31,012 bases of DNA from JAFDZV01 sp966128725. GTDB taxonomy: Bacteria; Bacteroidota; Ignavibacteria; OLB7. Position 1 is the stretch's first letter. Each line of letters opens with the position of its first letter. Of this stretch, positions 14,984 through 24,691 are shown in pieces. The stretch spans positions 1 to 31,012 of the forward strand of contig CBHYLN010000058.1 of NCBI GenBank assembly GCA_966128725.1, in the 5' to 3' direction. Below the pieces are notes generated by a model, which was not told the DNA's origin, ran no database searches, and was given only the letters and a program-made list of their open reading frames with translations. The translations under genes and the position numbers were made by a program.

Positions 14984-16405
14984 ATGAGTTCATCCCAGGC
15001 ACAGCCCACGATCACCGAACTCACACCTCGCCAGATCGTGGCCGAGCTCGACAAATACATTATCGGCCAGCACCAGGCGAAACGTTCGGTGGCGATCGCG
15101 CTTCGCAACCGCTGGCGCCGGCAGCAGGTTTCCACCGCGATGCGCGAGGAGATCATGCCGAACAACATTATCATGATCGGGCCTACCGGTGTGGGCAAAA
15201 CCGAGATCGCCCGCCGCCTGGCACGGCTGGCCCGCGCGCCGTTCCTGAAGGTGGAGGCCACGAAGTTCACCGAGGTTGGCTATGTGGGGCGCGATGTGGA
15301 ATCCATCGTGCGCGATCTGATCGAGCTGAGCGTGGCGATGGTGCGCGCCGAACATGCCGCCACGTTGCACGAAAAAGCCGAGGCCACTGTGGAGGAACGC
15401 CTGCTTGACCTGCTGCAGCCGGCACCGCCGCAGCAACAGTTCGCCTGGCCGTTCGGGCCTGGTGGGATGCCGGCGCCGGTGGAATTGCCGGGCCAGCAGT
15501 TCGATCCGGTAGCACACGAGCACGAACGCGAGGCGATTCGCCAGCAGCTTCGGGCCGGCCTGCTGGAGCAGCAGGTCGTGGAGATCGATGCGGTTGATGA
15601 TTCACAGGCCTCGCAGATGGGTTCGATGTTCTCCTCGCTTGCCGGCGACGAGATGGGCCGCAATCTGCAGGACCTGATGAGCAATATGATGCCGAAGCGC
15701 ACGGTACGGCGCACGGTGCCGATCAGCGAAGCACGCCGCGTTGTGGCGGCCGAGGAAACCTCACGCCTGATCGACAACGACGCGTTGATCGCCGAGGCCG
15801 TTGACCGCGTGCAGAATCATGGCATCGTATTCCTGGACGAGATCGACAAGATCGCCGGGGCAGGCGGCGGCTCCGGCCCGGATGTCTCGCGCGAGGGCGT
15901 GCAGCGCGATCTGCTGCCCATCGTGGAAGGCTCCACGGTGAACACGAAATACGGTCCCGTTAAAAGCGATCACATCCTGTTCATCGCCTCGGGCGCGTTC
16001 CATGTCTCCAAGCCAAGCGATCTGCTGCCCGAATTGCAGGGCCGCTTCCCGATCCGTGTCGAGCTGGACTCGCTTACCGCCGATGACTTCGTTGATATCC
16101 TCACGATCCCGGAGAACGCGCTGGTAAAGCAGTACAGCGCGATTCTCAAGGCCGAGGGGATCGATCTTGTGTTCACCACCGAAGGGATCGCGGCCATCGC
16201 CGACGCCGCCGCCGAGGTGAACGAGACCATCGAGAATATCGGGGCGCGACGCCTGCACACGATCCTGACCACGTTGCTCGAGGACACGCTGTTCGATGCG
16301 CCGGACAACCTGCAGAAAGGCACCATCGAGGTGACGGCCGATCTGGTGCGGCGGAAACTTGGCGCCACGATCGAGAATCGCGAACGCAGCAAGTATGTCC
16401 TGTAG
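14984..16405 (+). CDS. hslU: ATP-dependent protease ATPase subunit HslU
   Basis: This AAA+ unfoldase feeds substrates to the HslV peptidase. It starts LTPRQIVAELDKYIIGQHQA. Walker A GPTGVGKT is at residues 66-73, the pore loop GYVG at 99-102 and Walker B FLDEID with Asp285-Glu286. The I-domain lies between (about 110-250). Sensor and C-domain follow: ELQGRFPIRVEL and NIGARRLHTILTTLLED. The C-terminus SKYVL matches the short tail that docks into HslV. Length 473 is slightly above the usual ~445-465. AAGGA-like sequence lies before the ATG. No hslV is adjacent on either side: upstream is the NYN gene, downstream a lipoprotein. Confidence 0.96.
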   Translation: MSSSQAQPTITELTPRQIVAELDKYIIGQHQAKRSVAIALRNRWRRQQVSTAMREEIMPNNIIMIGPTGVGKTEIARRLARLARAPFLKVEATKFTEVGYVGRDVESIVRDLIELSVAMVRAEHAATLHEKAEATVEERLLDLLQPAPPQQQFAWPFGPGGMPAPVELPGQQFDPVAHEHEREAIRQQLRAGLLEQQVVEIDAVDDSQASQMGSMFSSLAGDEMGRNLQDLMSNMMPKRTVRRTVPISEARRVVAAEETSRLIDNDALIAEAVDRVQNHGIVFLDEIDKIAGAGGGSGPDVSREGVQRDLLPIVEGSTVNTKYGPVKSDHILFIASGAFHVSKPSDLLPELQGRFPIRVELDSLTADDFVDILTIPENALVKQYSAILKAEGIDLVFTTEGIAAIADAAAEVNETIENIGARRLHTILTTLLEDTLFDAPDNLQKGTIEVTADLVRRKLGATIENRERSKYVL

Positions 16406-16463
16406 AACGTTCACAGCCGCGATGTTGCCAGGCCCGGCGGAGTGCCGGGTCTGGCTGCGCGCC

Positions 16464-17396
16464 ATGCAGCGCCTGCAAGATGCGGTTGCCGTGGCGGCCT
16501 GCCGTGTACTGCCGTTGCTTGCGGCGACAATGGCCGCCGCGATTGCCGTGGTTGGATGCGCCGGTGTGCGCCGGGCGCCGGTTGAGGCATTCGGAAATCT
16601 TGGCGCGGCGGTGAATTCGGCGGCCGACGACTACGCGCCCGCGCTGCAGGATACCGCTACGCTTGTGGTCACCAGCAATCGCGTGGAGTCCGGCCGCGGC
16701 AGCCTGCAACTGCTGCACAGCCAGTCGCGGGGCGGGCGCCTGCTGTTCTCGATGCGCCTTGGCCAGGCATGGGATGTGGCCCAGCCATACCTGCTGATGC
16801 TCGACGCACCGGATGAGCAGTGGGCAACCATTGCGTTTGCGCCACCGGGTTCCCCCTTTGGCACCGTCGCCTACGTTTGCGCGTGCGGGCGTGATGGCTC
16901 GGTTGGTGGTTGTGATCTGTACGCGATTACGCGAGCGGGCGAGCCGGCGCCGGTAAACCTTGGGCCGGATGTGAACAGCGCAGGATGGGATGGGCACCCA
17001 TGCCTCTCGCCCAACGGGTCGCGGCTGTACTTCGCATCGGATCGCCCGGGCGGCCTTGGCGGCACGGACATATGGTACTGTGAACGCATGCCGGGCGGCG
17101 CGTGGTCGGCCGCGCGCAATGCCGGGGGCGATATCAACACCGCCGAGGACGAGTTATCACCGTTCGTGGAGCCGGCAACCGGCGCCATCTATGTTGCCTC
17201 GCATACGGCCGACGCCGGGATGGATATCTTCGTGCTGGACGCCGGCTCACATTCGCGACGCCGGCTTACCGCGCCCTACAACTCCCCGGCCGACGACATC
17301 ACACCCTTTGTAGCCAACGGCACCATCTTCCTTGCATCCAACCGGCCCGGCGGCTTTGGTGGATTGGACGTGTATGCGTTCGCGCTCGAACGCTGA
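16464..17396 (+). CDS. PD40 beta-propeller lipoprotein
   Basis: The protein has 310 residues. It has an N-terminal hydrophobic signal with a lipobox VVGC (Cys32), so it is likely lipid-anchored in the envelope. WD40-like PD40 repeats follow: SPNGSRLYFASDRPGGLGGT, ELSPFVEPATGAIYVASHT and GTIFLASNRPGGFGGLDVYAF. Such propellers are found in TolB-like and OmpA-associated proteins of Bacteroidota, where they probably bind protein or cell-wall partners. The start is uncertain: ATG codons at 16422 and 16395, and a frame overlapping hslU from 16359, are also possible; I took the one directly before the signal peptide. It follows hslU by 58 bp and ends 28 bp from a convergent gene. Confidence 0.75.
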   Translation: MQRLQDAVAVAACRVLPLLAATMAAAIAVVGCAGVRRAPVEAFGNLGAAVNSAADDYAPALQDTATLVVTSNRVESGRGSLQLLHSQSRGGRLLFSMRLGQAWDVAQPYLLMLDAPDEQWATIAFAPPGSPFGTVAYVCACGRDGSVGGCDLYAITRAGEPAPVNLGPDVNSAGWDGHPCLSPNGSRLYFASDRPGGLGGTDIWYCERMPGGAWSAARNAGGDINTAEDELSPFVEPATGAIYVASHTADAGMDIFVLDAGSHSRRRLTAPYNSPADDITPFVANGTIFLASNRPGGFGGLDVYAFALER

Positions 17397-17424
17397 GCCC
17401 TGAAGCCCGCCGCGCGATGCGGTG

Positions 17425-19284
17425 TTAGTCCATCTCCACGCCCTGATACATCCCTTCGATCAACGCCGCGTAGTGTTGCTCCACGACCTTGCGCTTCACC
17501 TTCAGCGTGGGCGTCATCATCCCGTTGTCCACGGAAAACGGCTCGGCCACAAGCTCGAATCGGCGCACACGTTCAAACGGTGAGAAGTCGCGCTGCAGGC
17601 GCTTGATATCGGACTCAACAGCAAGCTGCACGGCATCGGTCTCCAGAAAGGCCTGGCGGGCGGCCGTATCGCGCAGGCTGGGAACATCGATACCCTGAAG
17701 GCGCACAACCTCCACCAGGGCATCCACGTCGGGCACGATCAGCGCCGTGATAAACGGACGGCTGTCGCCAACCAGCATGATCTGATCCACGAATCGGCTT
17801 GCGGCCAGCGTTGCCTCGATCGGCCCCGGTGCGATGTTCTTGCCGCCCGAGGAAACAAAGAGATGTTTCTTGCGATCGGTAATGCGGAGATATCCGTCGT
17901 TGTCGATCAAGCCGATGTCGCCGGTGTGCAGCCAACCGGCACTGTCGATCGCCTCCGAGGTGGCAACCGGATCGCGGTAATACCCCAGCATCACATGCGG
18001 ACCGCGGGTAAGGATTTCGCCGTCGGCCGCGATCATCACTTCCACATTGCCAAGCGGGCGCCCAACGGTCCCCAGCTTCTGGCGCTCGTACGGGTTGGCC
18101 GAGATCACCGGCGACGACTCGGTAAGCCCGTAGCCTTCGATGATCACCAACCCCAACGCGAAGAAGAACTCCGCCACATCGTTGGGAAGCGCCGCCCCGC
18201 CCGACACGAAGAACCGCACATTGCCGCCCGTGCGGGCGCGCACCTTGCTGAACACCAGGCGTTCGGCCAGCGCATTCTGCGCGGCAAGGATGGGGCCTAC
18301 CGCCCGCCCGTGTTGCCGCCGCCGGAAGCGTTTCACCCCCACCCTCATTGCCCACTCGAAGATCCGCCGGTTCTTCGCCGGGCCTGCCTGCACGCTTTTC
18401 TCAACGCGATTCTTGATGCGCTCGAACAGGCGCGGCACCGAGGTCATCACCGTTGGGCGCACCTCCAGCAGATTCTCCGGCACGGTTTCGATCGACTCCG
18501 CGAACGCAATCGTGGCGCCGGCGCCAAAACATGTGTAGTAGCCGGTGGTGCGCTCGAACGCATGGCACAGCGGGAGATAGCTAAGCACAACATCCGTATC
18601 GAGCACGGGAAGCGCCCCGGCCGACCCGATGACATTGCTCGCGTAGTTGCCGTGCGAAAGCATGACACCCTTGGGATTTCCCGTGGTGCCGCTGGTGTAG
18701 ATCAGCGTCAGCAGGTCCGACGGCATGACGGCCGAAGCGGTGCTCTCGAACTCGCCGGGGCTGGCAGCCGCACGCTCGCGGCCAAGCGCCAGCACGTCGT
18801 TGAAGGATCGTGCGCCGCGGGCAACCGCCGCTGGATCGCGATCCAGCGCATCGGCCTGCATCACCACGATCAGCTCCATCGTGGGCACATCGTCGGCGAT
18901 CTTCATCACCTTGGAAAGCTGCAGCGCATTGGAGCAGATCACCCCGCGCACTTCCGCGTTGTTGAAGATGTACTCCACCTGCTTGGGCGTAAGGATCGGG
19001 AACACCGGAACGTTCACCACGCCGGCACAGGCGCAGGCGAAATCGGCGATGATCCATTCCAGACGATTCTCGGACATCATCCCAACCCTGTCGCCGGTTC
19101 GCAGCCCAAGCGCCCGCAACGCCAGGGCAAACGCCTCAACATCGGCTCGCAACGCATCGTACGATATGCCGGTGTACGCGCCGGACACCTTGCGGCGAAA
19201 CGCATCCTTGTTGGAACCACGATAATGCGATGTAACGCCGAGGAACATCCCCGCGATGGTGTTGAACTCTGCTACAAGCGGCAT
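17425..19284 (-). CDS. long-chain acyl-CoA synthetase (AMP-forming)
   Basis: The enzyme activates fatty acids to acyl-CoA through an acyl-adenylate, at the inner membrane or in the cytosol. It has 619 residues, close to the ~600 typical of bacterial long-chain ligases. The P-loop-like AMP motif is LIYTSGTTGNPKGVMLSHGN. Then come LPLCHAFERTTGYY, the adenylation motif IEGYGLTESSPVISANP, and the hinge and C-domain region GWLHTGDIGLIDNDGYLRIT with DRKKHLFVSSGGKNIAPGPI. The C-terminus LTPTLKVKRKVVEQHY-like is also typical of the family. The ATG at 19282-19284 was chosen over an upstream codon at 19341. The gap to the T9SS gene is 196 bp, so it may have its own promoter. Confidence 0.9.
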   Translation of the reverse strand: MPLVAEFNTIAGMFLGVTSHYRGSNKDAFRRKVSGAYTGISYDALRADVEAFALALRALGLRTGDRVGMMSENRLEWIIADFACACAGVVNVPVFPILTPKQVEYIFNNAEVRGVICSNALQLSKVMKIADDVPTMELIVVMQADALDRDPAAVARGARSFNDVLALGRERAAASPGEFESTASAVMPSDLLTLIYTSGTTGNPKGVMLSHGNYASNVIGSAGALPVLDTDVVLSYLPLCHAFERTTGYYTCFGAGATIAFAESIETVPENLLEVRPTVMTSVPRLFERIKNRVEKSVQAGPAKNRRIFEWAMRVGVKRFRRRQHGRAVGPILAAQNALAERLVFSKVRARTGGNVRFFVSGGAALPNDVAEFFFALGLVIIEGYGLTESSPVISANPYERQKLGTVGRPLGNVEVMIAADGEILTRGPHVMLGYYRDPVATSEAIDSAGWLHTGDIGLIDNDGYLRITDRKKHLFVSSGGKNIAPGPIEATLAASRFVDQIMLVGDSRPFITALIVPDVDALVEVVRLQGIDVPSLRDTAARQAFLETDAVQLAVESDIKRLQRDFSPFERVRRFELVAEPFSVDNGMMTPTLKVKRKVVEQHYAALIEGMYQGVEMD

Positions 19285-19480
19285 GGTTTTATGGGATTGT
19301 AGAGATGAACGATTGCACTTAGCGCCGCGGCGCACGGACACATATCCGCCGGGGTGTGGAATCTACGGCATTCGCGGCTCGATTCGCCACACCGAGGCGT
19401 CACACGCATCATATCACGGCGCATCACCATCACGCGTTGGCATCGTGGGCCGGCAGCACGTGCCGCGCCTGCAACGGCAA
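19285..19480. other. intergenic region between acyl-CoA synthetase and T9SS gene
   Basis: These 196 bp hold no convincing gene. The minus-strand A/T-rich stretch directly before 19284 is typical of Shine-Dalgarno-less starts. No clear terminator for the T9SS gene was found. Confidence 0.35.
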
Positions 19481-22400
19481 TCAGCGCGCAACCTGCATCG
19501 ATCGCGATTGATGATAGCTGCCCGCTTCGATCGTGTAGTAATACAGGCCGGTTGGCAGTTCGGCGACGCTGAAGGATACCGTATACCGCCCGCCGGGCAG
19601 CTCCGCATCCAGGGGCCGCAGAACCTCGCGGCCAAGCAGATCGTACACGCGAAGCACGGCGCGCGCATCCTCCAGTTGCTGATACGTCACCTGCACCGAT
19701 GTCCGCGCCGGATTTGGGCGTGCCGGCTCCAGCATGTTCTTGAACGCGCCGATGGTGGCGCCAACAAACACGCACCTGTCGGAGATGGCGATACGCGCGG
19801 AATCGTTGCACAGCGCCAGGCGCGCCGATTGATCGATCGTAACCGAATCAGCAACCACGAAGGCCACCGGCGCACGGCTTCCCAGCAGCCGGAATCGCAG
19901 CGCAAGCTGTGCGGGCACAAGGGCCGTCGCTTCCGGTTGCCGCACGTGCAGGCGGCCGGTGGCGCGATTGTCGGCCGCGACCACGCCGCCAAGCGCAAGC
20001 GCTTCCAGGAACTCCAGGCGCGAGGCCTCGTAGCCGAAATAATAGTCGACTGTGGCGGGGGCCATTGTGCGCGACGCCGACACCAGTCGGAGCACAATGG
20101 TTACAACATCACCAACACGGCCGGAGACAAGCCCATCCAGACACAGTGTATCCTGCAAGGCCGCGCTTCCGGTTCCGCGACCGTTCAACTGCACCGGGAT
20201 CATCAACGTGCAGGGGTCGGAGCCGACCGCGAATGCCGTGGGCGAATACTCCCCGGGAAGAAGCGGAGCGAATTCAACGGTCACGGTTGCCGAATCGCCC
20301 GGCTCCAGTTGGATGGGCAGATCGCTGAGCAGTACCGCGAACGGTGGCGGCACGTTGGCCAACGAATCCAGCCGCAACGGCAGCGGTGATGTGTTGCGCA
20401 GCACAACGCGGGCAACCTGGCGCGTGTTTACCGCGACATCCCCAAACGCCGCGCCGGTAACCGCCAGCGTGGGCTCGGCCGCCGACGCGGCAATCGGCAT
20501 GCGAAGCGTGTCGCCGCAGGGATCAACAACTACCTCCAGCACAGCGCTATGCTGGCCGGCGACAACCGGCGCAAAAAGAATGGGCAGCGCCGCGTCGGTA
20601 TTCGGAGCGATCGGCGTGCCGGCCGGATCGCCGTTGCCGTGTGTGAAACTGGTATCGCCGATGATGCGCGCGCTGCGGATGGTAATCGGAACGCTGTCGC
20701 CACGATTGCGCACGAACACCGTATCGGCCACTGGAAGACCCTGGCACAGAAGGCGCGGCGCAAAGACAATCGAATCCCGACTGAGATCGAAACGCACCCC
20801 CTCCTTGCTGGCGCGCACGCGAATCACAACGCTGTCGTTGCAGGGGTCCCATCGATAGGTCAGGGTTACCGAATCCGGCGAGGTGCGGGGCGAGCAGCGA
20901 ACCGCAACGCGCAGGCTGTCGCCGGGGGCGATGTCGCGCGGGAGCGCGGGCCACACATGCGCGCCACTGCCCACAACGCCGGGCTCGTGCACGGTGATCG
21001 TGCGCGCCGATCGATTGTACAACGTAAGCGTATCGAACACATCGCGATCGCATGCGGCGATGACACCCAGATCACGGTTCGTGGCCGAGGCGTCCAGCCG
21101 CACATCCTGCCGCGAGCCGTGCAGCGAGAGGCGCAGGGTGTCGTCGCAGCCGCCGGTGAGATACGGGATCAACAACTGACCATCGAACACGCCACGATCA
21201 GTATTGCTCTGGAACCGCACATGGATGGTAAGGCTTTCACCGCCGATCAACTGGTACGGTGGCGCGGGCGCATCCAGCAGAACGAAGGGGCCCGTGGGAA
21301 CGGGAAAGTCGAGCGTGATCGGTGTGGCCGCCGGATTGTGCAAAACCAGGGCCACGGTGGAATCCAGAACCTCGCCGGCGCAACCGGCTATGACGCCGAA
21401 GTCCAACGCGGTTTGGCTGGCTTCGATCGCCGTCGTGGCCGATCGTGTGCCGCTCACCGGGATATCCACCGTCCGGTCGCACTCGCGGATACCGAGCCGC
21501 AGGATCCCCGGAACCGTGCCGGTGCCGGCCTTTGGCGTGAAGCGTATCAACACCGATACCGACTCGCCGCTCGCCAGCGAATCGGGCACCGAGCCCACGA
21601 TGGAGAACTCGGCACCGCCGGTTGCCCAGGCGGCCGTAAGATGTTGCGTGCCCGGGCCGTTGTTGGTGATCACCACCAGAGCATCATCCGAGCTGTTGCA
21701 CGGCGGCAAGGTATCGAACGTGATGCTTGGCGGTTGTACCGAAAGCGACGGCGCCAACGCGCTTCCTTCCAGCGGGATCTTGAATACGGTATCGCATTCC
21801 AGCACCGACACAAGCAGCGTGTCGCGGAAGGTTCCGATGCTTCTGGGATGGAAGCGCACCATCGGCGAAACGTTGATGCCGACCGGCACGAAGCGTGGAA
21901 GGCCAAACGCGCCAAGGCTGAACTCCGGACGGGAGTTCTTCAACGCAAGCGAGCTGACGGTGAACCCGCTTGCGCCACCGTTGGAGAATGTTGCAAGCCG
22001 CGACGTGGTATCCCTTGGAACGCCCAGGCATGCGCGCACCGTATCAAACACGATGCGCGGAAGGATCGGCTGCAACACCGGCACCGTGCGCACGGCAACA
22101 ACCGCGATCTTGAAAACACCGCCCCGGATCGGATCGTTGCAATCGATAAACAGCGTTTCGGGGAATGGCCCAACGGCATTGGACGAGAACCGGATCACGT
22201 AGCGCAGCGTTGCCCCGGGCGGGACGGTATGCGAAACGGCGGGATCGGGCTCGACGATCACATACGGCCTGTTGATCGCATTGCGGCGGATGATCAGATC
22301 GCGATCGCCGGCGTTGTACACGGTGAACGAATACAGCGCGATTGTATCGCAGCGAAGCGTATCGAACGCAATTGCCAGCGGCGCAACCATGCTGGCATGC

Positions 22401-24490
22401 GGTGTGAACCCAACCCGCACAAGGAATGCGTCGGTGGAATCTGGCGGCTGCGTGCGTGCGCGGTTCAGCACCGAATCGTGCGCGCCGCGCCGGATTGGGA
22501 ACTGCTGCGAACGCGTGAAACCCGTGACATACAGGTCACCAAAGGCGGAGAGCGCACTTTGGTGATAGGGGATCTCGTCGCGCTCGCCGCCGATTACCGA
22601 GGAGCTGGCAACATTGCCGGCCGCATCCAGGCGCACAAAGGCCAGATCGGCGCCGCCGCGCGGGGTTCCGCCTATCGAATCGGCGGTGCGCGGGAAATCG
22701 GGACCAAACGTTGTGCCGCAGATAAGCGCATCGCCCTGCGTGCCGGCCTGCACGGTGGCGGCAGCGCCGGCATCGCGCGGCCCGATATGCTGACTGTAGG
22801 CCAGCACGCCATCGGGCCACACCAGCTTCGCCGCGAACCACGACCCAGGTGATCCTGTCGCCGGGAAATCGCTCGACTCGGTTCGGCCCACCAGATACAC
22901 CGTATCGGGCAGCCCAACCCCGTCGCGTTCGGCAAGCGCCCGGCATTCGTCGGCGCCGGCGCCGCCGATGATAGCGGCATACTCGCCCGCACCGCCGGTA
23001 CCATCGAACCACACACGCGCGGCAAAACAATCGCGCCCGCCCAGCGGCCCAAACGTCGCGCGCGCAACATCGTCACGGAAATCGGCGGAATCGGTCCAGC
23101 CCGAAATCCAGTACGCGCCGCCGTCCTCGGCCACAATGCCGGTGGCGCGATCGTTGCCGGAGCTGCCCAGATATCGCGCCGTAACCACACGATCCAGCCC
23201 AGGCGTCAACTTCGCGATGAACGCGTCCTCCAGCCGGCGGCGGGTATTGGTTGCGCCGGGAAATGCGTCGGACGTTGTCCAGCCGGCAACGTACACGGCG
23301 CCGTCGCGGGCGCCGATCACCATGTCCTCGATTCGATCGGTATCCGAGCCGCCCAGATATGTGGCGAACTGCGGGCGACCATCAGGCCCAACCGCCATCA
23401 CAAATCCATCCCCCTTGCCCACATCGTTGGCCGTGGCATCGAACACCGCGCGCGGCGGGAATGCCGCCGTGAAGTTGGTGGACGTGGTGGTACCGGCAAC
23501 AAAGACGGTGCCATCGGCGCGCACGCGAATGGCCGAGGGAACGTCGTAGCCGTTGGCGGCGATGTAGGTGGAGTACAGCAGCGTATTGCCGGTGGGATCC
23601 AGCTTCACGATGAAGAGATCCGGCGCGTTGTTCAGCCGGCGCCCACCAATCATGTCGGGTGGGAAATCATCGGAGCGCGTGATGCCGGCCACGTAGATAT
23701 TGCCGGAGGTATCGAGGGCCACACCGCGGCCGGAGTCGGCACGGGCGCCGCCCAGATACCCGCTGTAGATCAGCACGGGATCGATCACCAACGGCCGGGC
23801 ACGATCGTACTGCCCAAGGCTGAAGGTGATCTCACCATCATGGTTTGCAAACCGGCACGGCACCTGGCTGCGCACACCATCGATATCCTGATAACAGTAC
23901 GGAGCGGCCTCCATCAACTCGCCAACCGACGTCCGCACGCGCAGATTGCCAGCGGGATCAACCACAACATCGCTCGCGCCGCGATAACTTATCCGGATGG
24001 CCGAGGCATCGGCGCCCGGCGCCACGTCGATATCATACTTCACGCGCCCACCCTCGCCGTGGTATCGGACAGAGATCCCCGGATACAGATCCTGATAACG
24101 AACCTCGCCGAACGTGCGGGCAACCGGTCCGCCACCGAAGTTCACCACTCCGGGGCGTGGAACGCTTGCGGCCGGACTCGGCATCCGCGCGCCAACGAAC
24201 TGCTGGCCCAGCGCGTACGCATTGCCGGCGCCGTCGTCCAGATCCACCACAACACCGCGCGCGCCAAGCCAGATGCGCATCCCATCGGTCGCCAATCGAT
24301 AGCGAACATCGGCCGGCCACTGCCCGGCATTCTCAACAAACATCGCCCCCGACGCGGACGGTATCGTCTGTGCGGACAAACGCATCACACCAACCACGAG
24401 CAGCACAGCCAGCAGCAGCAGCACGGCACGCCGATACGGCCTGGCCGCATCGCCCTCGCGACGGTTGATATGAGTACGGAATTTGTTCAA
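19481..24490 (-). CDS. giant secreted protein: DUF7948-like domain, SBBP propeller, seven ASH-type repeats, T9SS sorting domain
   Basis: The protein has 1669 residues. A signal peptide covers about 20-40 (LLLLAVLLVVGVMRLSAQ). The N-terminal domain starting FVENAGQWPADVRYR is DUF7948-like (about 48-235). SBBP repeats span about 240-690 (YSGYLGGARADSGRGVALD, then GNIYVAGITRSDDFP). Seven ASH / choice-of-anchor-D Ig-like repeats cover about 700-1435, nearly all with a Cys pair. A cohesin-like domain follows at about 1440-1570 (GDVVTIVLRLVSASR). The end carries a T9SS type A sorting domain (about 1590-1669: RPNPARTSVQVTY, LPTGLYYYTIEAG). It is probably exported by T9SS to the surface or medium, as an adhesin or surface scaffold. 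The start is a TTG at 24488-24490; the only ATG before the mature part falls after the signal peptide core. Confidence 0.88.
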   Translation of the reverse strand: MNKFRTHINRREGDAARPYRRAVLLLLAVLLVVGVMRLSAQTIPSASGAMFVENAGQWPADVRYRLATDGMRIWLGARGVVVDLDDGAGNAYALGQQFVGARMPSPAASVPRPGVVNFGGGPVARTFGEVRYQDLYPGISVRYHGEGGRVKYDIDVAPGADASAIRISYRGASDVVVDPAGNLRVRTSVGELMEAAPYCYQDIDGVRSQVPCRFANHDGEITFSLGQYDRARPLVIDPVLIYSGYLGGARADSGRGVALDTSGNIYVAGITRSDDFPPDMIGGRRLNNAPDLFIVKLDPTGNTLLYSTYIAANGYDVPSAIRVRADGTVFVAGTTTSTNFTAAFPPRAVFDATANDVGKGDGFVMAVGPDGRPQFATYLGGSDTDRIEDMVIGARDGAVYVAGWTTSDAFPGATNTRRRLEDAFIAKLTPGLDRVVTARYLGSSGNDRATGIVAEDGGAYWISGWTDSADFRDDVARATFGPLGGRDCFAARVWFDGTGGAGEYAAIIGGAGADECRALAERDGVGLPDTVYLVGRTESSDFPATGSPGSWFAAKLVWPDGVLAYSQHIGPRDAGAAATVQAGTQGDALICGTTFGPDFPRTADSIGGTPRGGADLAFVRLDAAGNVASSSVIGGERDEIPYHQSALSAFGDLYVTGFTRSQQFPIRRGAHDSVLNRARTQPPDSTDAFLVRVGFTPHASMVAPLAIAFDTLRCDTIALYSFTVYNAGDRDLIIRRNAINRPYVIVEPDPAVSHTVPPGATLRYVIRFSSNAVGPFPETLFIDCNDPIRGGVFKIAVVAVRTVPVLQPILPRIVFDTVRACLGVPRDTTSRLATFSNGGASGFTVSSLALKNSRPEFSLGAFGLPRFVPVGINVSPMVRFHPRSIGTFRDTLLVSVLECDTVFKIPLEGSALAPSLSVQPPSITFDTLPPCNSSDDALVVITNNGPGTQHLTAAWATGGAEFSIVGSVPDSLASGESVSVLIRFTPKAGTGTVPGILRLGIRECDRTVDIPVSGTRSATTAIEASQTALDFGVIAGCAGEVLDSTVALVLHNPAATPITLDFPVPTGPFVLLDAPAPPYQLIGGESLTIHVRFQSNTDRGVFDGQLLIPYLTGGCDDTLRLSLHGSRQDVRLDASATNRDLGVIAACDRDVFDTLTLYNRSARTITVHEPGVVGSGAHVWPALPRDIAPGDSLRVAVRCSPRTSPDSVTLTYRWDPCNDSVVIRVRASKEGVRFDLSRDSIVFAPRLLCQGLPVADTVFVRNRGDSVPITIRSARIIGDTSFTHGNGDPAGTPIAPNTDAALPILFAPVVAGQHSAVLEVVVDPCGDTLRMPIAASAAEPTLAVTGAAFGDVAVNTRQVARVVLRNTSPLPLRLDSLANVPPPFAVLLSDLPIQLEPGDSATVTVEFAPLLPGEYSPTAFAVGSDPCTLMIPVQLNGRGTGSAALQDTLCLDGLVSGRVGDVVTIVLRLVSASRTMAPATVDYYFGYEASRLEFLEALALGGVVAADNRATGRLHVRQPEATALVPAQLALRFRLLGSRAPVAFVVADSVTIDQSARLALCNDSARIAISDRCVFVGATIGAFKNMLEPARPNPARTSVQVTYQQLEDARAVLRVYDLLGREVLRPLDAELPGGRYTVSFSVAELPTGLYYYTIEAGSYHQSRSMQVAR

Positions 24491-24508
24491 CGATGTTCTC
24501 GTTCAACG
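24485..24508. repeat. direct repeats GTTCAACG overlapping the TTG start
   Basis: GTTCAACG occurs at 24485-24492 and 24501-24508, 16 bp apart, with a partial third copy (GTTCAGCC) at 24514-24521. The first copy contains the start codon of the giant T9SS gene on the minus strand. The arrangement resembles tandem binding sites, but chance is possible. Confidence 0.3.
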
Positions 24509-24619
24509 GATCTGTTCAGCCTGCGCCCGCACGACGACCGGGCAGGCGACGGCGGCAGGCAGGGATGCCACAACACCGGACGGCAGCATCCCGCCGTGCA
24601 GGCATTACTTCTGGAAGTT

Positions 24620-24636
24620 GCGCCCATCGTGGGCGC
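24620..24636 (-). promoter_or_regulatory. 7-bp GC hairpin between OmpA and T9SS genes
   Basis: GCGCCCA (24620-24626) and TGGGCGC (24630-24636) form a perfect stem with a 3-nt loop, 56 bp past the OmpA stop in the direction of transcription. No T-run follows, so it is at best a weak terminator or processing site between the two genes. Confidence 0.3.
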
Positions 24637-24691
24637 CGATCAAGCCCGATCTTGTACGCGGTACACGGGCACTGCCCTGCATCCACGCGCA

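Noticed and set aside
24620..24636. Intrinsic terminator between OmpA and T9SS genes
   Set aside because: The stem is perfect but only 7 bp and no T-run follows on the minus strand; kept only as a low-confidence hairpin.
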